A stretch of 64,000 nucleotides of DNA from Lumbricus rubellus (Eukaryota > Annelida > Clitellata > Crassiclitellata > Lumbricidae): positions 48,580,393 through 48,644,392 of the forward strand of contig OX243815.1 of the NCBI GenBank assembly GCA_945859605.1. Direction: 5' to 3'. The notes under the pieces were generated by a model. The model did not search any database. It was not told the DNA's origin and saw only the letters and a list, made by a program, of their open reading frames with translations. Shown piece by piece: positions 58,277 to 64,000 of the stretch (the first letter of the stretch is position 1; each line of letters starts with the position of its first letter). A program made the position numbers and the translations under genes.

Positions 58277-60876
58277 TCCTTCCACAAATCTTCCAGATTA
58301 GTCATTTTGACTGACAGTTTATTAGACGGATTGATGGATCGGTATAGCTGGTCTCATGCATGGAACAAAGACAACCAGACATACAGACAGACAGGCAGAC
58401 AGATACAGACAGTCAGATACAGACAGACAGACATAATAATATTTTCGTCACGGGTTGTCAGTAGGAGCAATGCAGTTATGCAATTCCATTTCTGTCAGAT
58501 TTCACGAATGGACAAAAAAAACTAACAGTAGGAAATGTATAGCACACAATCACTGACGTGTGGCGTTTCATGGAAGCAAAACATTGCGCTAATATTTTAA
58601 TAGCCTATATATAATTTTATATATAATTATATATTATATATAATGTGTGTACGGAGAGAGAGAGAGAGACAGACAGACGGACAGACAGACAGAGACAGAC
58701 AGAGACAGAATTATGTACATGTAGGCTTATATCATGATGGAATTGTATTTCCGTGAAAGTGAACTTTGAACAATTGATCAAGTGAATCTAATTAGCTGCT
58801 AACCTGTTAACCACCCGACTGGGTCCACTGAATATAATTCGGGGCCTTAGCCGATATGTCTATACAACCGGCTTTAACTGCCGAATAAATTTTCTATCTA
58901 TTTAACCTTAACCTCCACGCTATAGCAGCATAATATCATGAGCTGCGTGTTTGCATGGTATACATTGGTATAGTATAGCTTGGCAGCACGCACGACGTTC
59001 ATTGGATATCTAACAAGCCTTCGAGTCAGTTGACCTCAGTTTTATTGAACGATGTCTTCGGTTTCACTGTGGTATAATATAGTAGTAGCTCAGCGATTAC
59101 AAATTCCAACCGTAGGACACTGTGTTGGCGATTCGAAGCCTCCTACTTTTCTTCAAACTAAACATAATACATGTATTAATACTATTGCTATTAGTATTTT
59201 TTAAATGTTTTAATGGTGCTGTTGTTTTTGTTGCTAGACGTTTCCCACCCTAAGACGGTTGAAAAGCATTTGAGATGTTATAGCACGAGTTGATTGCCCG
59301 CATCGGAATTTGAATTCGTTCGTTCGCTATAAGGCGTTGGTATAAAAAGTGGTCAATACAATAATAAAGGTGACTTTACCGTCTGTAACTATATTGTTGT
59401 CTGGCTATGGATTGTCTGCTTTTATAGGAACTGCTCCCGATGAATGGTCAGAACTTCCTTAGATGAAATCTACGGCGCGTGTCTGTTGAAGGCATTGTGA
59501 TCCAAGCACATACTTCTCCTCCTTTTACTTATTCTCCTCCTCCGCCATCTCCACCAACTCCTCCTCCTCCTTCTCCTCCTCCACTTCCTCCTCCTCCACT
59601 TCGTTTGTCTCCTTTCTTATCCTCGTCTTGTTTCCGTTTGCCGTGACTCAGCGGAAAATGCATATTTACAGATTATTTGCCGAATGTCTGTCTTGACCCG
59701 TTGTCCGTTGGTGAATAGGGTGAGTGGGGTGAGTGAGGGAGTGATGGGTGGGGAGAGATATCGTGCCCAGGAGAATGGAAGTGTTTCAGGATCATTGCGT
59801 CTCTTCGTTAAGTTTGTTTGTCTATGCTTGCGAGAAGAAAAGGAAGAGAGGACAACTTGTGAGGAGGAGGAGGATGTAGTTGTGAGGAGGAGGAGGAAGT
59901 TGGCGCCTGTCTCAGCGGGGGCTTCACAGTCCATTCAAATCGTCATGAAGACTGTCTACTGTCTTCAATGGTTCACTGAATGGAAGTATATGTGTATTCA
60001 AAGAACCTTGGAAGTATAGTGTGTGGACTGCAGTGCTGTCAAATGCTCTTCTTTGAAGCAGCACACTTCTCCTTTGAAGGAAATTGGTGTCACCTGCAAC
60101 TTACCCTCTCTCTTTGCACTCATTATAAATAAGTAATTACTACTCTTCCTGCTCTTCACAATGCTATATTCAGTGCGATGTCCTTTTATATTGGGATCCT
60201 ATCCGTATAACATGCATAGCCAATTCTTTGTAGGGCCTACATATATTTTTACATAGGCTACATACATACATTATTATTTCCTGAAGCAGCGACATACAAT
60301 TACGTCAGTGAACATAGAATTTAACATAATTTGATCATCAAGGGGAAACCCAGAATGGATGGACAATCCCGATAATAGGGCCAGCCAATCAACATATGAA
60401 ATATAAAAAAACAATAGCGCATGATAACGAAGCTGTATTGCTGCTATTGCACTATTTACAGTTGTATTGGTCAGCTTGCTCGTCAATTTTAGCAGTAGGC
60501 TAACTGCTATAAAGTTAAAGGAAGTTTAATCTCATTGGAGATTTTCCTCATGTGAACAGTTAAAACATAGCATATAATTTTAGTTAGTGTATAATAATGG
60601 ATATAATAGATTATGGATTTGAACACTGTTATATTGAACAAGTTGAGTCATGAGTTTCGATAATAATATTGAATAATTTCTTCAAACTCCGTTTTCATGA
60701 TTGTGGCGATAGAAGACATATTATAACAAATCGTGAAACATCCGAAACATTCATTTGATCTTTTCTGTCTTCACTTAGAGCAATAATTCTTTCTAACTGA
60801 TTTTCTCATCTGCAGGGTTTTTCTTTGTGACCACCCACCGTTGCAACACAGCATTTCGATTATAACGGAAGCACAG

Positions 60877-60878
60877 GT

Positions 60879-60927
<49 letters not shown>

Positions 60928-60945
60928 GTATATATATACTCGTAT
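60877..60945. repeat. TA microsatellite
   Basis: TA units with small interruptions at the right end. Confidence 0.9.
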
Positions 60946-62204
60946 ATAATGAAAAAGGTTCAGTATACGAAGAAGAAGCTTTTCTTCTCTCTTTGGTCAT
61001 TCACGCACAGCAGACACTTAGTTACTGATTCACTAACCAGGTTCGTCATAGATCAGTGGACGACGGACGACGAGAAGGATCATCCTTCTGATGATGATCG
61101 GTAGTCCTTGCTACTACACGCCCTCTGTACAAGTAAAAACTATTAAGCATTTCGCCTCAGGGCAAGAACCGGATATAGATACCGACTGGCATCGTCGTCT
61201 TCGTCGTCGTCGTCGTGAGTAATTGAAAGACCATCTCGGTGAGGATGCGACGTTGTCCCCGTCTCCCCTACACTCCATAGGACACATTGTTCTTAGGTTT
61301 CACATTTATTATAAACCCATTTGTTATGAAATGCTACTCGCAAAATGTCACGGATTTGATGGAAGTGCTGCCTCTGGAGCATTCCTTTTCAAATTATTCA
61401 AGACATCTGCAGTCGCTGCATGTGGGAAGAAAGTTTTATGCCTGAAGCGATATTTATTGAAAACACATCCAACTTCAAAACTGGTGAGAATAAATGTTGA
61501 TGTTCGAAGGAACTTTGGTGGACGTCTCGGTAATAAAATGCTAACGAGATAGATGTTGCTGGGGAATGGGCGAATCTGTTTTCAAGTTGTTTTCCGAAAT
61601 AGCCTACTTCTTTGCTGATGGGGTATATAAATTATTATATATATATATAAAAATTATATATAATTATATATTATATAAATTATTATAGGCTATATCTTCA
61701 GATCAGAAGAACGTTGAGAATTTCAGAACCGAAATGTTTTCTTAATGTTCTTTGTGATCTTTGGCCGAATTTTATTTAATTTGGCTGAGAAGAGGAAATG
61801 AAGGGATGGCGTGTTGAAGAGCGATTTCACTGCATGGACAAGAGTTTTGGTGCCTTGCTGTTGGAAAAGAAAGGGAGAATGGATTAATTTGTCTGATGTG
61901 CATGGTATGATGGTTGTCGTCTCGGTCGAAATGACTTGGATCGTTTGCTAATGATGTTAATTAGACATGGTTGGCTGGATTTCTGAATTGAATCGGTCCA
62001 ATAAATTCGTACAGAGGTGTCGGTGATGAAGGCCCGATGAAACAGTCGGCCAGTCATGCGTTGAATGTATTATGACTTTTAGATCATGTGGTGCAGCGAC
62101 CTAGTTAGTTCGTCTCTCTTTCAGCCCAAGTTTCAGTATCCTAGCAGCAGGAGGTAATGTTAACCATAGCACATGTGACGGTTCTAGACTTCACTAAGGC
62201 CATG

Positions 62205-62660
62205 CGTACATACGTAAATACATATGCACGTATACATGACATGCACACATACATAAAGACATGCGTACATACATAAATGCATATGCACGTATACATGACA
62301 TGCACACATACATAAAGACATGCGTACATGCATAAATACATATGCACGTATACATGACATGCACACATACATAAAGACATGCGTACATACATAAATGCAT
62401 ATGCACGTATACATGACATGCACACATACATAAAGACATGCGTACATACATAAATACATATGCACGTATACATGACATGCACACATACATAAAGACATGC
62501 GTACATACATAAATACATATGCACGTATACATGACATGCACACATACATAAAGACATGCGTACATGCATAAATACATATGCACGTATACATGACATGCAC
62601 ACATACATAAAGACATGCGTACATACATAAATACATATGCACGTATACATGACATGCACA
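62205..62660. repeat. 59-bp tandem repeat, about 7.7 copies
   Basis: The unit contains ATATGCACGTATACATGACA, TGCACACATACATAAAGACA and TGCGTACATACATAAATAC. Only two sites vary between copies (ACATAC or ACATGC; AATAC or AATGC). There are no unique spacers, so it is not a CRISPR array. Confidence 0.95.
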
Positions 62661-62755
62661 GTTTTTTGTAAATGTGAGTGCGTATTATAGTCTGTATATA
62701 AATGCATAAACATTCACACGCCTTAAGGCTTCAGTGTTTCTTTATTCTCGGGATG

Positions 62756-62816
62756 AGAGAGAAAGAGAGAGAGACAGAGACAGAGAGAGAGACTGAGAGA
62801 GAAAGAGAGAGAGAGA
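62756..62816. repeat. GAGA/GACA microsatellite
   Basis: About 60 bp of GA-rich tetramers. Confidence 0.85.
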
Positions 62817-64000
62817 CATGGAAATTCGCTGACTGTAGATCTATCTGCTGTTTCTTTGTACGCTAATCTACCTTGCAGCACCTCGGTGTTTTTTTATCCT
62901 CCACGATAATATCTTCTTAGACAATCTCTCTTTTTCGCCGGCTTCCCTTGATTTGCTTTTCTGTTTCATCGGTTTCTTTGTTCCGCTTCTGGTCGTAGTT
63001 CTTATGAAGTCTTCAGGAATCATTCTACACTTCAGTAACCAGTAGGTTCGGTTGTGGGAATTTTTTTATGTATCGTATACGAATAGCATTGTTTATCAGA
63101 GATCACTGGAGAGTGGCTGCTGCTGCACTAAGGCTATTCACCCATAATCAGATTTGCAAAGGGAGATGGAAGTCGGCAGCAGCGGGTTTCTTGAAGCGGA
63201 GTTAATAGCCTCAGGGTGTTGGAGGGCAATTCTCTTCCTTCCTCTCTGTTGTTTGTGCTCTGTTCCGATTCGGTCTCTAAGGATATTCAGTCTTCTCTGA
63301 TCTATATGTCAGAGTTCAATTACTCGCTTATCTTTCTTTCTCTCCCTTTCTTTCCAACCAGAATAATAATTCTGCTCTCGGGAAATTGTCTTTTTTCTTT
63401 TCTCCATCAATTTATTTGATCCTCTGTGTTCCGTTGAAGAGTCTCTTCTTCTTCTCAAGAGTTCAGTGCTACGAGAGATTATGAAAAAATCAGAGAAGGA
63501 AACTGTTGCTATGTAGCTACTTGAACGTATGATGATGATGATGATGATGATATGCAGAATGTTTCATGTGTTCGTTGTTTTTTTTGTGCGAACAATCGAA
63601 AGCAGCTGCGAGATTTCTTCAACGCTATCGTATATCCGCGGAAAGTTATAAATCGCTATTCACAGCAGAACTAACATAATATTCTTGGGTGTGACTTTTC
63701 CCTCATTAATATCAATGTAGACTTACTGACTAACTTTTAAAGGACGTCCACTAACAAGACGAGAAAGAGGCGAATTAGTTGTGGTCAATGGGAATCTGTA
63801 TACCATTATATAGGACGTGCGCATAATAGTTTGGTACATGATTATTGTAGTACTGCAGTGCGTTAAGTATACGAACTTCAATCAGACGGAAGACAGTCGG
63901 TACTGCATTGCATCTAATTAGAGTACCATAATTTTACGATAGTATCTGATCAGTACCAAAGAACATCTCCATTCCCCTCTAAACAGTACAGTTAGCCCTG

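Noticed and set aside
61223..61552. 109-codon plus-strand open frame
   Set aside because: No recognised motif, no clear splice context and length within chance range for this composition.
62205..62660. CRISPR-like array of regular repeats
   Set aside because: Units are directly adjacent 59-bp tandem copies with no unique spacers, in an animal genome.

Overview
The window looks like nuclear DNA of an invertebrate animal, probably a bilaterian. It holds spliced genes with long introns, GT-AG splice sites, cut-and-paste transposon remnants, tRNA-derived SINEs and very many micro- and minisatellites. The species cannot be fixed from sequence alone. The alpha-actinin reads closer to what I remember of protostome (fly-type) alpha-actinin than of vertebrate ones, but this is an inference from memory.

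Two protein-coding genes can be supported, both on the minus strand and arranged head to tail. (1) Positions 1-5176 carry the first five coding exons of a pecanex-family membrane protein (about 670 residues); the rest lies off the left edge. (2) Positions 12369-39506 carry a complete alpha-actinin gene. Twenty-one coding exons join in frame to 894 codons plus a stop: N-terminal leader, two calponin-homology domains, four spectrin repeats and a C-terminal EF-hand region. One intron uses a GC donor, one acceptor is the last unit of a 9-bp minisatellite, and both upper EF-hand loops have lost calcium ligands.

The remaining sequence (intergenic 5177-12368, the introns, and 39507-64000 upstream of alpha-actinin) shows no convincing gene. 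It holds many small transposon-like elements. Seven structures have an exact 8-bp direct repeat at both ends (hAT-like or similar), and two tiny elements are bounded by TTAA (piggyBac-like). There is a 1.18-kb terminal-inverted-repeat element nested in an older dispersed repeat, two SINE copies plus a tail fragment, and several fold-back structures, the most striking being two back-to-back palindromes at 54757-55195. The 24 kb upstream of alpha-actinin is dominated by CTGT/CAGA, ATC, GGT, GGA and TAGG arrays. The palindromic 8-mer TAGGCCTA occurs about 16 times, far above chance.

The two genes have no obvious joint function: one encodes an actin cross-linker, the other a multipass membrane protein. 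No CRISPR array, rRNA or functional tRNA gene was seen. Exon coordinates were derived by hand from reading frame, splice signals and family homology.
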